DNA of 64,000 nt from the NCBI GenBank assembly GCA_003576685.1, contig QOZR01000011.1, forward strand, positions 1-64,000, given 5' to 3'. Shown piece after piece: positions 24,503 through 32,691 of this stretch. This DNA is from Virgifigura deserti. Its GTDB lineage: Bacteria > Pseudomonadota > Alphaproteobacteria > Dongiales > Dongiaceae. How positions within the stretch are numbered: position 1 is the first letter of the stretch; the number at the start of each line of letters is the position of its first letter. The position numbers and the translations under genes were made by a program. Below the pieces are notes generated by a model, which saw only the letters and a program-made list of their open reading frames with translations, was not told where the DNA came from and did not search any database.

Positions 24503-25057
24503 CTAGCCGAATGCTCCGACCGCCGCCTCCAGCACTTGGCCGAGCTCCGGCGCGAACAGCGCCCCGCCGATGAATGCGAAGGCGACACCCACCAGCCAGA
24601 TCGTCGCGGAGGATGTGAGCAGGCGCGGCCTGTCGATCAACTGTAAAAGATCCGCCTGCTGCTGATGCAGAACCAGGTTGAGATTTTCGATTTCGGGTAG
24701 CAGCTTTCGCTCGACGGATGCTACGGCGACCTCCGCGACGCGCTCCTCCAGTGCCCGCTCATCCTGCGGCCGCGACTTTACTGCTTGCTCGAGCTCGTCG
24801 CAGAGACGGCCGAGGACCGTAGCCTGATCGCGCCATAGATCGCTCAGGTTCTTGCGATGATCTGCTTCGATGCGGCTCAGCGCCTGTTGCAGATGGCCGC
24901 CGAGCGCTTCGTCGATGAGGCGCGCGGCGCGGATGCGCATCTGCTCCGGGTCGGAGCCGGCCGAATCTCCGTCCGCGCCGACCAGTCGCGCGGAGGCCAA
25001 GCTGCCAGTCAGCTGCCGAACCTCGCCAACGATCTCCTCCAGAGACTTCTCCGCCAA
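24503..25057 (-). CDS. Coiled-coil protein with a C-terminal membrane anchor (184 aa)
   Basis: Residues 1-135 are long charged helices with heptad-like spacing (QQALSRIEADHRKNLSDLW, then RALEERVAEVAVASVERK). The last 40 residues contain one hydrophobic segment, TIWLVGVAFAFIGGALFA, and a short periplasmic end. It is probably a tail-anchored inner-membrane protein. No domain is recognised. Polysaccharide loci often carry coiled-coil proteins of chain-length or scaffold type, but this one lacks the Wzz N-terminal membrane segment, so I do not call it Wzz. Confidence 0.6.
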   Translation of the reverse strand: MAEKSLEEIVGEVRQLTGSLASARLVGADGDSAGSDPEQMRIRAARLIDEALGGHLQQALSRIEADHRKNLSDLWRDQATVLGRLCDELEQAVKSRPQDERALEERVAEVAVASVERKLLPEIENLNLVLHQQQADLLQLIDRPRLLTSSATIWLVGVAFAFIGGALFAPELGQVLEAAVGAFG

Positions 25058-25169
25058 GATTTCGACCCCCTCAATGGTGTTCGGCTGCTCTCGCTAGCGT
25101 TGTCGAGCGCAGTTTGATCTGGATCTTATCTCTAGTTAGCCTCTAGTTACGAATTAGTTGCGATTTTCG

Positions 25170-26384
25170 TCAAGTACGCTTCGGTGGTCGTAAAAGGCGG
25201 TGTTTCAGCCGCCGTAGGGCGCCTTCGACCTTCCGGGGCAAGCCTTCGGCCGTCAGGGCGAGCCACACTAGGCGCGTGGCGTGCGTCGACAGGCTGCGTT
25301 TGTGCTGCCCATCCCCGGCCATGAAGTCGTAGACGAGCCGTCCCTCGTCAAGCGCATGACGGATCGCCAGATAGTGGCTCACGAGGCCCGGCTTCAGGCG
25401 GTTGTCTTTGTCATAGGCGAAACCACTCTGGTAGGCATGCACCCACCCGCGCCAGGTGAAATTGTAGAGATAGCCGATCTCACGGTCGCCTGCGGAAACG
25501 CGGCAGAGCTCGACGGAGCCGGCCGCGACGCCGTCGCGGATCAGCCCATCATGAAACCGCTCGAAGACGGGCGCGGCGAAGGCGCCCGGCTGGCCCCGTC
25601 TGCGCCAATGCGCCTGATGCAGCAGCTTCATCCGGGCGAAATAATCCAGGGCTTCGGCCGAATCTCGGGCGACGCTGAACCGCAGCGGGCCGGAGGCCTC
25701 GTACAGGCGAACCGCGCGGCGTACCGCATGGCGTGTGCCGCGGCCGAGCAGGGCAAGATAGTCGTCGTCCCCATCATGCCCGAGGCGGTGTCCTTGGCCG
25801 CGTGCCGCACTCAGATCGACATAGGGGCGGACGGTCTCGCTGAGTATCCGCGGCGCGAAGCCGGCGGCAGTGGCGGCGCACCCGGCGGCAAGCTCGAGTT
25901 CCGGCCCGATGCCGCCGAGGATCATCTCGTCGCATCCGGGCAGGTTTTCGAGAAGCCAGCCTAGGATGATGCAGGGCAGGTCGCTTCCGCAATCACGTGC
26001 CAGAAGAATGCCATTGTCCTCGATGGTCAGGATGTCGGCTAGCGGGTCGCCGGTCTCGTGCAGCCACCATCGGCGCATCGGCAGCAGGGCCAGCCGGCGA
26101 CAGCATCGCGAGACGAACAACGCCAGCCCGACGATGGACGAGCCATCGCGCAAGATCAGGAGCCAGGGTTTCGTTTCCGGCGGTAGAGTGCGAACCCAGC
26201 AGCCGATCCACGTCCAGGACAGGAAGAAAGACGGCTCCGCACGGCGTTCGAGATCGAGCCAAAACGCCTTCAGCGTTGCAGGGTCCGGGGCTGGTTCGAG
26301 CGTCAGCGTGAACCTGCCGAAAGCGGCCGGGAAGAGTCCGCGATTCTTCCGCGTTTCCGGCTTCCGCATCGGCTCCCCCGTCAT
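25170..26384 (-). CDS. CelD/BcsL-family GNAT acyltransferase (FemAB-like)
   Basis: A 404-residue protein of the double-GNAT family seen in cellulose and exopolysaccharide loci (Acetyltransf_6 domain). The PSFFLSWTWIGCWVRTL stretch near the N-terminus and the C-terminal GYLYNFTWRGWVHAYQSGF and YDFMAGDGQHKRSLS motifs are characteristic. Family members are thought to transfer an acyl or aminoacyl group to a glycan or lipid precursor. It closes the glycan locus on this side, next to dapF on the same strand (119-base gap). The start at 26384 is not marked by a strong ribosome site; an ATG five codons later is an alternative. Confidence 0.75.
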   Translation of the reverse strand: MTGEPMRKPETRKNRGLFPAAFGRFTLTLEPAPDPATLKAFWLDLERRAEPSFFLSWTWIGCWVRTLPPETKPWLLILRDGSSIVGLALFVSRCCRRLALLPMRRWWLHETGDPLADILTIEDNGILLARDCGSDLPCIILGWLLENLPGCDEMILGGIGPELELAAGCAATAAGFAPRILSETVRPYVDLSAARGQGHRLGHDGDDDYLALLGRGTRHAVRRAVRLYEASGPLRFSVARDSAEALDYFARMKLLHQAHWRRRGQPGAFAAPVFERFHDGLIRDGVAAGSVELCRVSAGDREIGYLYNFTWRGWVHAYQSGFAYDKDNRLKPGLVSHYLAIRHALDEGRLVYDFMAGDGQHKRSLSTHATRLVWLALTAEGLPRKVEGALRRLKHRLLRPPKRT

Positions 26385-26503
26385 CGGTTCCGCGGCCGGG
26401 AGGCGAAATCCCGTGACATTTCGAGTCGAACCTTCCGCTGGCCCATAAAACTCTTACGGCAAATCAGGAGGAATGTCCCCGTTTCGGATCGGAAGGGCAG
26501 GCT

Positions 26504-27343
26504 TCACGACGGCAGCCAGCCGCCGAAAGCGAGTGCGACTTCGCCATCCATGATGGCCTCCCCCTGGCTGGTAAGCGTGATGCGCACCGCGCCACCGGGC
26601 ATGCGGACCTCGATTTCGTCGGCGGCAAGTAGGCCGCGCGCCCGCGCGCCGGCGGCGGCCACGCAGGCACCCGATCCGCATGCTTCCGTCAGGATGCCGG
26701 GGCGCTCCCAGACCCGAAGCCGGATCGCATCGGGGCCGAGGATCTGCGCCACTCCTACATTGGCCTGCGCGGGAAACAAGGGGTGGTTCTGAATAGCCGG
26801 GGCATAAGCCGGAATGTCGATGGCATTAAGGTCGTCGACGAAGAATACCGCGTGGGGATTGCCTATGCTCATGCCGACGGGATCCCGCAGCGGCCCGGAG
26901 GTCAATCCGAGATGGAGCGTGTCACGCGGCTCGCTCAAGGGCAGCGCTCGCCAGTCGGTCTCGATGGCGCCCATATCGACCGACACCGACATCGCCCCGG
27001 TCCGAGTGCAGTGCAGGAGTCTGGCGATGGTTTCGATAATGACCTCGTCGCGGCCGGTTTCCTCCATCAGCAGCCAGCCCACGCAACGGGTTGCGTTGCC
27101 GCACATTCCGGCCTCGCGCCCATCCACATTGAGGATGCGGAGAAAGACATCGGCCCCGGCCGCGCGCGGGTGTTCCAGCACCAGCAGTTGATCGCCGCCC
27201 ACGCCACCGTGACGGTCGCAGATCCGAACGATCTCCGGCACGCTCGGGCGAAAGGGATCGTTGCGCCCGTCGACGATCACGAAGTCGTTGCGCAGACCGT
27301 GCATCTTCAGGAACTCACGGTCGCGTCTGATTATCCGCCTCAT
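26504..27343 (-). CDS. dapF: Diaminopimelate epimerase
   Basis: A 279-residue enzyme of the DapF family, which interconverts LL- and meso-diaminopimelate for lysine and peptidoglycan. Both active-site cysteines are visible, in AGMCGNATRC and TEACGSGACV. FLKMHGLRNDFVIVDGR opens the fold and IGNPHAVFFVDD precedes the second domain. MCGNATRC replaces the more common MCGNGIRC, a variant I associate with alphaproteobacteria. I chose the ATG at 27343 with an AGGGA upstream; an in-frame ATG 12 codons earlier exists. It is divergent from the ABC transporter operon at 27590. Confidence 0.9.
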   Translation of the reverse strand: MRRIIRRDREFLKMHGLRNDFVIVDGRNDPFRPSVPEIVRICDRHGGVGGDQLLVLEHPRAAGADVFLRILNVDGREAGMCGNATRCVGWLLMEETGRDEVIIETIARLLHCTRTGAMSVSVDMGAIETDWRALPLSEPRDTLHLGLTSGPLRDPVGMSIGNPHAVFFVDDLNAIDIPAYAPAIQNHPLFPAQANVGVAQILGPDAIRLRVWERPGILTEACGSGACVAAAGARARGLLAADEIEVRMPGGAVRITLTSQGEAIMDGEVALAFGGWLPS

Positions 27344-27589
27344 CGAGGGCGTTTCCCTATTGCCGGACGTCAATCGCATTTCTCCCCAAGGCAGCCGCGC
27401 CGTCGCACAGCCTTGGGAGTAGTCTGCACGTTCCCGCCGTTGGCTGCCAGTCTCCTTGCCATGCGTGTCACCCGGGCTCTCAATGAAAAGTCGCTACCGA
27501 TCATCCGATATCAGCAGCTAAATTGCATTGCGGATCGCTTTGCTGCTAGGATCGCGAATAATGCCTCGCCTAAGAATATCAAGAATATC

Positions 27590-28468
27590 ATGTCAGACGC
27601 GCTGACTGTCGCCGAACGTCGGCGGCCCTGGCTGTTGTTGGCACCGACATTGATCACGCTCGCGGTGCTGATGGTCATTCCGATGATCATCATGTTCACC
27701 TATTCCTTTCATGTTTATCTCGGAAACGGGCGCGATCAGCCGGACTTCTATCTCGGCAACTGGGCCGAGTTCTTCACCGACGGCTATTATCACTACGGTA
27801 TCTGGCAGACGGCGCGGATCGCCGCGATCACGACGGTGATGTGCGCCCTCATGGGCTATCCGGCGGCGTATTGCATCGCGATGTCGCGTTTTCGGCGCAA
27901 ATGGATGCTGCTGCTGCTGCTCATCCTGCCGTTCTGGATCAGCTTCATCATCCGCACGCTGTCATGGATCCATATCCTCGGCGAGCAAGGGGCGATCAAC
28001 GCGACGTTGCGCTGGCTCGGCCTCATATCGGAGCCGATCCCGATGCTCTACAACGAGGGCTCGGTGATCATGGGCATGATTCACTTCCTGCTGCCCTACA
28101 TGATCCTGAATGTCTATGTCAGCCTGGAGGGCATCGACCGCAATCTCGTATCGGCGGCCCGCACGCTCGGCTGTACCGCTTGGCAGGCCTTTCGCGAGGT
28201 GACGCTGCCCTTGTCCTTGCCGGGCTTGGCCGCTGGCTGTCTGCTTTGCTTCGTGCTCGCGGCGGGGAGCTATGTGACGCCGCTGATCCTGGGCGGCCCG
28301 AGCAACTTCCTGTTCGGCAATCTGGTCTTCGACGCCGTGATGGCCGAGTTGAACTGGCCGATGGGGGCGACGCTTTCCATGGTGCTGCTGATCCTGCTCG
28401 GTGCCATCGCCGCGATCTACAGCCGCTATATGGGGTTGAGCCGGATTTATAAGGGACTCAGCCGATGA
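27590..28468 (+). CDS. Polyamine-type ABC transporter permease 1 (PotB family)
   Basis: A 292-residue inner-membrane permease with six hydrophobic segments. The EAA-type loop contacting the ATPase is SAARTLGCTAWQAFREVTLPLSLPG. LPFWISFIIRTLSWIHILG is typical of the PotB/spermidine-putrescine branch. The frame is open far upstream on the strand opposite dapF, but the family starts near MSDALTVAERRRPW, so I chose the ATG at 27590. The stop overlaps the next permease start by four bases (ATGA), so the two are translationally coupled. The upstream gap 27380-27589 should hold the operon promoter. Confidence 0.9.
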   Translation: MSDALTVAERRRPWLLLAPTLITLAVLMVIPMIIMFTYSFHVYLGNGRDQPDFYLGNWAEFFTDGYYHYGIWQTARIAAITTVMCALMGYPAAYCIAMSRFRRKWMLLLLLILPFWISFIIRTLSWIHILGEQGAINATLRWLGLISEPIPMLYNEGSVIMGMIHFLLPYMILNVYVSLEGIDRNLVSAARTLGCTAWQAFREVTLPLSLPGLAAGCLLCFVLAAGSYVTPLILGGPSNFLFGNLVFDAVMAELNWPMGATLSMVLLILLGAIAAIYSRYMGLSRIYKGLSR

Positions 28469-29265
28469 ACGGGCAGGGCGGCTGGGGCTGGCGAGCGGTC
28501 AAGGCGTTCACCGTTCTCGTCTATCTCTTCATGTTCGCGCCGATCGCGGTGACGGTGCTGCTGTCATTCAATCCGGCGCAGTTCGGTGGCTTTCCGATGG
28601 AGGGCGTCACGCTTCGCTGGTTCTGGGAGCTGGCCGCCAACGACATGGTGCTGCGTGCGCTCCGGACGTCGCTGCTCATCGGCGCGCTCAGCGCACTGAT
28701 CTGTACGCTGCTCGGCATCCTCGCCGCCATGGCCTTGGTGCGCTATGAATTCCGCGGCAAGGAATGGATCAACACGCTGCTGATCTCGCCGGTTCTGATC
28801 CCGGAGACGGTGCTTGCGGTCGGCCTTCTGCTGTTCCTGCGCTGGCTCGAGCAGCCGCGGAGCCTTGTCCTGCTGCTGCTCGGCCATGTCATGCTCACCC
28901 TGCCGTTCGTCGTGCTGGTGGTTCAGGCTAGGTTGATCGGGATCAAGCGCGTCTATGAGGAGGCTGCGCTGAGCCTCGGCGCCAACCGTTTCCAGACCTT
29001 TCGCGAGGTCACGCTGCCGCTTCTGATGCCGGCGGTGCTGGCGGGAATCTTGCTGGCCTTCACCATCTCGTTCGATAATGTCACGGCGACGATGTTCTGG
29101 AGGCCGGCGGGTGTCGAGACGATGCCGACGCAGATCTTCTCGATGCTCCGCAATTCGATCAGCCCGGAAATCAATGCATTGGGCACGCTGATGATCGTCG
29201 TCACGGTCGGTTTGCCTGTTATCGGCGCCGCGCTTGCCCGCTATGTGGGCCGAGGTCAACGCTAA
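28465..29265 (+). CDS. Polyamine-type ABC transporter permease 2 (PotC family)
   Basis: A 266-residue permease with about six membrane segments. It has the PotC-like start VKAFTVLVYLFMFAPIAVTV, then LSFNPAQFGGFP, and the ATPase-coupling loop EAALSLGANRFQTFREVTLPLL with the conserved EAA...G pattern. It pairs with the preceding permease to form the membrane channel. Its ATG overlaps that gene's stop. The binding-protein gene begins 32 bases later, so the order is permease, permease, binding protein, ATPase, rather than ATPase first as in potABCD. Confidence 0.9.
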   Translation: MNGQGGWGWRAVKAFTVLVYLFMFAPIAVTVLLSFNPAQFGGFPMEGVTLRWFWELAANDMVLRALRTSLLIGALSALICTLLGILAAMALVRYEFRGKEWINTLLISPVLIPETVLAVGLLLFLRWLEQPRSLVLLLLGHVMLTLPFVVLVVQARLIGIKRVYEEAALSLGANRFQTFREVTLPLLMPAVLAGILLAFTISFDNVTATMFWRPAGVETMPTQIFSMLRNSISPEINALGTLMIVVTVGLPVIGAALARYVGRGQR

Positions 29266-29297
29266 TCCACGATAACCAAAAACGAATGGAGGGAAGA

Positions 29298-30443
29298 ATG
29301 AAGATGGACACCACGAAGCGCCTCGAGCGTCTGGTCGAGCGATATGGGAACGGCGGGCTGGAGCGCCGCACCTTTCTTGGATTGATCGCGGCCGCCGGCG
29401 CTTCCGCCGGCATCATGACCCGGTGGAGCGGGACAGCGCTTGCCGCCGTCTCGGAGGTGCGCTTCGACGGCTGGGGCGGCATCGTGTCGGAAGCGTTGCG
29501 CAAGCACGCCTTCGATCCCTATGAGGCGAAGACCGGCCGCACCGTCGTCGAGGGAACCTTCGGCGACGAGATCGACGTGCTGACCAAGGTGAAGGCGAGC
29601 GAGCCCGGTGCCCTTCACGTGATCCATAGCTCAGGCATCGAGTGGTACAAGCGCTATGCCGATCTCGGCTTCACGTCGGTGATCAACGAGGCGAATGTTC
29701 CGAACCTGAAATATGTCATGACGGCGCTCATCGAGCCGTTCCGCAAGGTGACGCCGGAGGGGTTGTCCGCGGCGCCCTACGACTACGGGACGACCGGCAT
29801 TGCCTACAACACCAAGTACATCTCCAAGGAGGAGGCCGAGGAACTTGGCGCCAACCTGCTGATCAAGCCGGAACTGAAGGGCAAGATCGGTGCTCTCGAC
29901 CAGATGTCGACGCGCGTCTGGTACGGCGCCCTGCAGACCGGGCAGGACCCGAACAACATCGAGGACATTGATGCCGTCTGGGCGAAGGCGCGCGAGCAGC
30001 GCGAGCTGGTGAAGAAATATTGGGGATCCGGCGCCGAGTTGATGGACCTGCTCAGCCGCGAGGAGATCGTGGTCACCGACGGCTGGTCCGGCCGCATCGC
30101 CCACCTGCAGCAGGAAGGCTTCCCGATCGGCTATCTCGACCCGCCGAACAGCATGGCCTGGATGGAGGATATGCTGATCCTCAAGGGCGCGCCGATGGCG
30201 GAATGCGAGGAACTGGTCAACTTCATGCTCGAGCCCGACGTCGCGATTGCTGTCGCCGAGGGGCAGAACTATCCGCCCGCCCTTGATCCGACGAAGGTGA
30301 CCCTGACCGAGAAGATCAAGAATCTGCCGGCGTTCGATCCCACCGGCACGATGAAGAACCTGACCTTCGCCGATCCGAACTACTGGGCAGCCCACTTCGA
30401 TGAGTGGGAGAAGCAGTGGAATCGGATCGCCAAGGGCGCGTAA
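29298..30443 (+). CDS. Periplasmic substrate-binding protein of the polyamine-type ABC transporter (PotD family), Tat-type signal
   Basis: A 381-residue periplasmic binding protein. The N-terminus holds ERRTFLGLIAAAGASAG, an RR-x-F-L Tat-type motif before a hydrophobic stretch and an LAA cleavage region. The mature part begins SEVRFDGWGG and continues with the PotD-like folds VIHSSGIEWYKRYADLG, APYDYGTTGIAYNT and YWAAHFDEWEKQW. It captures the ligand for the two permeases. Polyamine is the family default, but the ligand is not proven. GGAGGGAAG precedes the ATG at 29298; an upstream ATG at 29286 overlaps that ribosome site. Confidence 0.88.
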   Translation: MKMDTTKRLERLVERYGNGGLERRTFLGLIAAAGASAGIMTRWSGTALAAVSEVRFDGWGGIVSEALRKHAFDPYEAKTGRTVVEGTFGDEIDVLTKVKASEPGALHVIHSSGIEWYKRYADLGFTSVINEANVPNLKYVMTALIEPFRKVTPEGLSAAPYDYGTTGIAYNTKYISKEEAEELGANLLIKPELKGKIGALDQMSTRVWYGALQTGQDPNNIEDIDAVWAKAREQRELVKKYWGSGAELMDLLSREEIVVTDGWSGRIAHLQQEGFPIGYLDPPNSMAWMEDMLILKGAPMAECEELVNFMLEPDVAIAVAEGQNYPPALDPTKVTLTEKIKNLPAFDPTGTMKNLTFADPNYWAAHFDEWEKQWNRIAKGA

Positions 30444-30458
30444 CCGAGCCAACTATGC

Positions 30459-30490
30459 GCGGCGCCGGCCGCCGTTCCGGTCGGCGCCGC
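30459..30490 (+). promoter_or_regulatory. Intercistronic hairpin between binding-protein and ATPase genes
   Basis: GCGGCGCCG at 30459-30467 pairs perfectly with CGGCGCCGC at 30482-30490, and the stem extends inward by four pairs (one G-T) to a hexaloop. No T run follows, so it is probably not a terminator. Such hairpins commonly protect binding-protein mRNA and lower expression of the next gene. Confidence 0.6.
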
Positions 30491-30518
30491 ACTTCGATCA
30501 TCGAGGGATCACAATAAC

Positions 30519-31616
30519 ATGACGCAGGGGGAGCCCACCGTCGAGCTGAGACGGGTGACGCTCGGCTATGGCGGTTTCATCGCGGTCAAGGACGTCGACC
30601 TGACCGTGCCGACCGGCACGTTCGTGACGTTGCTCGGCCCGTCCGGCTGCGGCAAGACGACCATTCTACGCGCGATCGCCGGACTGGTACCGGCGCTGGG
30701 CGGCGAGATCATCATCAAGGGAAGGCGCGTCAACGATGTGCCGATCCATAAGCGGAACATCGGCCTCGTTTTTCAGAACTACGCGCTGTTCCCGCACAAG
30801 ACGGTGTTCGACAATGTCGCCTTCGGCCTGAAATATCGCGGCGTCGACAAGGCGGCGATCGAGAAGCGTGTGAAGCGGGCGCTCGATGTCGTCCGTCTGC
30901 CCGGAGTCGAGAGCAAGCTGCCGTCCGAACTGTCGGGCGGTCAGCAGCAGCGCATCGCGCTCGCCCGCGCGGTCGTCATCGAGCCCGACGTGCTGCTGCT
31001 CGACGAGCCGCTGTCGGCGCTCGACGCCAATCTGCGCGAGGAGATGCGCGTCGAGCTCAAATCGATCCAGCGGACTCTCGGCATCACGACCATATTCGTC
31101 ACCCACGATCAGGAGGAGGCGCTCGCCCTTTCGGACTGCGTCGTGGTGATGGACCATGGGCGCATCGAGCAGGCCGGCGCACCCGAGGAAGTCTATCGCT
31201 GGCCCGCATCGCGCTTCGTCGCCGACTTCCTCGGCCAATCGAACCTTCTTCCCGGCCAGATCATTGATGTGGCGAACAGCGGTGCGACGGTCCGGCTCTC
31301 CGGCGGCGGCGAAATTCTGGTGCGCAACGGCGCCGGCGCGCAGCTGGGGCAGGCGGTGGAGACGGTGATCCGCGCCCATCGCGTGATGGTTCGTCCGCCG
31401 GGCCACGAGACGGGCCCCAACCTGTTCGATGGGCGCGTGCAAAGCGTCGCTTATCTCGGCGGCATGGCGGCCTATGTCATCGAAGGTGAGATCGGCGTCC
31501 ACGCGATCAACACGATCGATCGGCAGATCTTTCGCGAAGGGGACCGGGTGCAGGTCTCGATCGCGCCGGAAGACTGCGTTCTGTTGGACGACAAGGGACT
31601 CCGGATCGGTCACTGA
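30519..31616 (+). CDS. Polyamine-type ABC transporter ATP-binding protein (PotA family)
   Basis: A 365-residue ATPase of the MalK/PotA type. Walker A is GPSGCGKTT, the Q-loop follows in VFQNYALFPHKTVFDNVAFG, the signature is LSGGQQQRIALARA, Walker B is LLLDEPLSALD and the switch is THDQEEALALSD. A TOBE-type regulatory domain fills residues ~240-365. It powers uptake by the two upstream permeases. It starts 75 bases after the binding-protein gene, past the hairpin at 30459-30490. Confidence 0.92.
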   Translation: MTQGEPTVELRRVTLGYGGFIAVKDVDLTVPTGTFVTLLGPSGCGKTTILRAIAGLVPALGGEIIIKGRRVNDVPIHKRNIGLVFQNYALFPHKTVFDNVAFGLKYRGVDKAAIEKRVKRALDVVRLPGVESKLPSELSGGQQQRIALARAVVIEPDVLLLDEPLSALDANLREEMRVELKSIQRTLGITTIFVTHDQEEALALSDCVVVMDHGRIEQAGAPEEVYRWPASRFVADFLGQSNLLPGQIIDVANSGATVRLSGGGEILVRNGAGAQLGQAVETVIRAHRVMVRPPGHETGPNLFDGRVQSVAYLGGMAAYVIEGEIGVHAINTIDRQIFREGDRVQVSIAPEDCVLLDDKGLRIGH

Positions 31617-31710
31617 TTCCGTTGATCCGGACGCGAGGGGGTCGGTGCGACTTGACCCAGCCTGTGCTACTCTTCAGTGGTGCAAGCCGAAGCGGGGGAG
31701 CCGTGCGCCA

Positions 31711-32682
31711 ATGGACATGGTGATCGACTGTGCCGCCTATAAGGATGGGCGGCGCATCGCCAGTCCGGAGCTCGATCAGATCGGGGAGATTGTCCGCTCG
31801 GCCGAGCATTTCGTCTGGGTCGGCCTGCATGAGCCGGATGCGGATCTGCTGCGCAAGGTTCAGGCACAGTTCGGCCTGCATGACCTTGCCATCGAGGACG
31901 CGCACCGCGCGCATCAGCGACCCAAGATCGAGGTTTACGGCGACTCGCTGTTCGTCGTCATGCGTACGGCCCAGCTCGTCGACGGGAAGATCCTGTTCGG
32001 CGAAACGCATATCTTCGTCGGCCGGAATTATGTGGTCACCGTCCGCCATGGCCCGTCGATCTCCCATGCTGAGCTTCGCTCGCGCTGCGAGAGCACGCCT
32101 CGACTGCTGAAAAAGGGCTCGGATTTCGTCCTCTACGCCGTGATGGATTTCATTGTCGACAACTACTTTCCGATCGTCGACGCGCTCGAGGCCAAGGTGG
32201 ACGTGATCGAGGACAGCGTCTTCGAGGCCTCATTCGAGAGCGACGACGTCAAGCGGGTTCACGATCTGCGACGCCGGTTGCTGACGCTGCGGCGTGCCGT
32301 GTCACCACTGTTGGAGATGTGCAATCGCCTGGCGCGCTTCGACCTGCCGCTGATCGACAAGGAGATGCGGCCTTATTTCCGGGATGTCCACGACCACGCG
32401 ATCCGCGTGAACGAGGGCATCGATGCACTCCGCGACGAGCTGACCGTGGCGCTGGAGGCGAATCTTCATCTCGCTTCTGTCCGTCAGAACGAGGTTATGA
32501 AGAAGTTGGCCGGCTGGGCGGCGATTCTCGCCGTCCCGACCGCGATCGCCGGAATCTACGGCATGAATTTCGTGTTCATGCCGGAGCTCGAATGGCGCTT
32601 CGGCTATCCGGTGACGATCGCCGTAATCGTCGGAATATGCGGCTATCTCTACTACCGCTTCCGGCGCTCCGGCTGGCTCTAG
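31711..32682 (+). CDS. corA: CorA family magnesium/cobalt transporter
   Basis: A 323-residue CorA-type channel protein with a large cytoplasmic N-terminal domain (for example QRPKIEVYGDSLFVVMRT), long stalk helices, and two C-terminal membrane segments. The first of these ends in the selectivity motif YGMNF (GMN at 284-286), with MPELEW in the periplasmic loop. It forms a pentamer for divalent cation uptake in the family. I chose the ATG at 31711, after GGGGGAG; a longer frame back into the ATPase gene is not supported. It converges on pgi with a 9-base gap. Confidence 0.9.
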   Translation: MDMVIDCAAYKDGRRIASPELDQIGEIVRSAEHFVWVGLHEPDADLLRKVQAQFGLHDLAIEDAHRAHQRPKIEVYGDSLFVVMRTAQLVDGKILFGETHIFVGRNYVVTVRHGPSISHAELRSRCESTPRLLKKGSDFVLYAVMDFIVDNYFPIVDALEAKVDVIEDSVFEASFESDDVKRVHDLRRRLLTLRRAVSPLLEMCNRLARFDLPLIDKEMRPYFRDVHDHAIRVNEGIDALRDELTVALEANLHLASVRQNEVMKKLAGWAAILAVPTAIAGIYGMNFVFMPELEWRFGYPVTIAVIVGICGYLYYRFRRSGWL

Positions 32683-32691
32683 CGTGCGCGG

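Noticed and set aside
24503..25057. Wzz/chain-length determinant candidate
   Set aside because: The protein has a coiled coil and one C-terminal membrane segment but no N-terminal segment or Wzz motif, so I left it as unknown.
26783..28468. A 561-codon open frame beginning on the strand opposite dapF
   Set aside because: The first 269 codons run antisense to dapF and its upstream region and have no permease features; the family start MSDALTVAERRR is at 27590.
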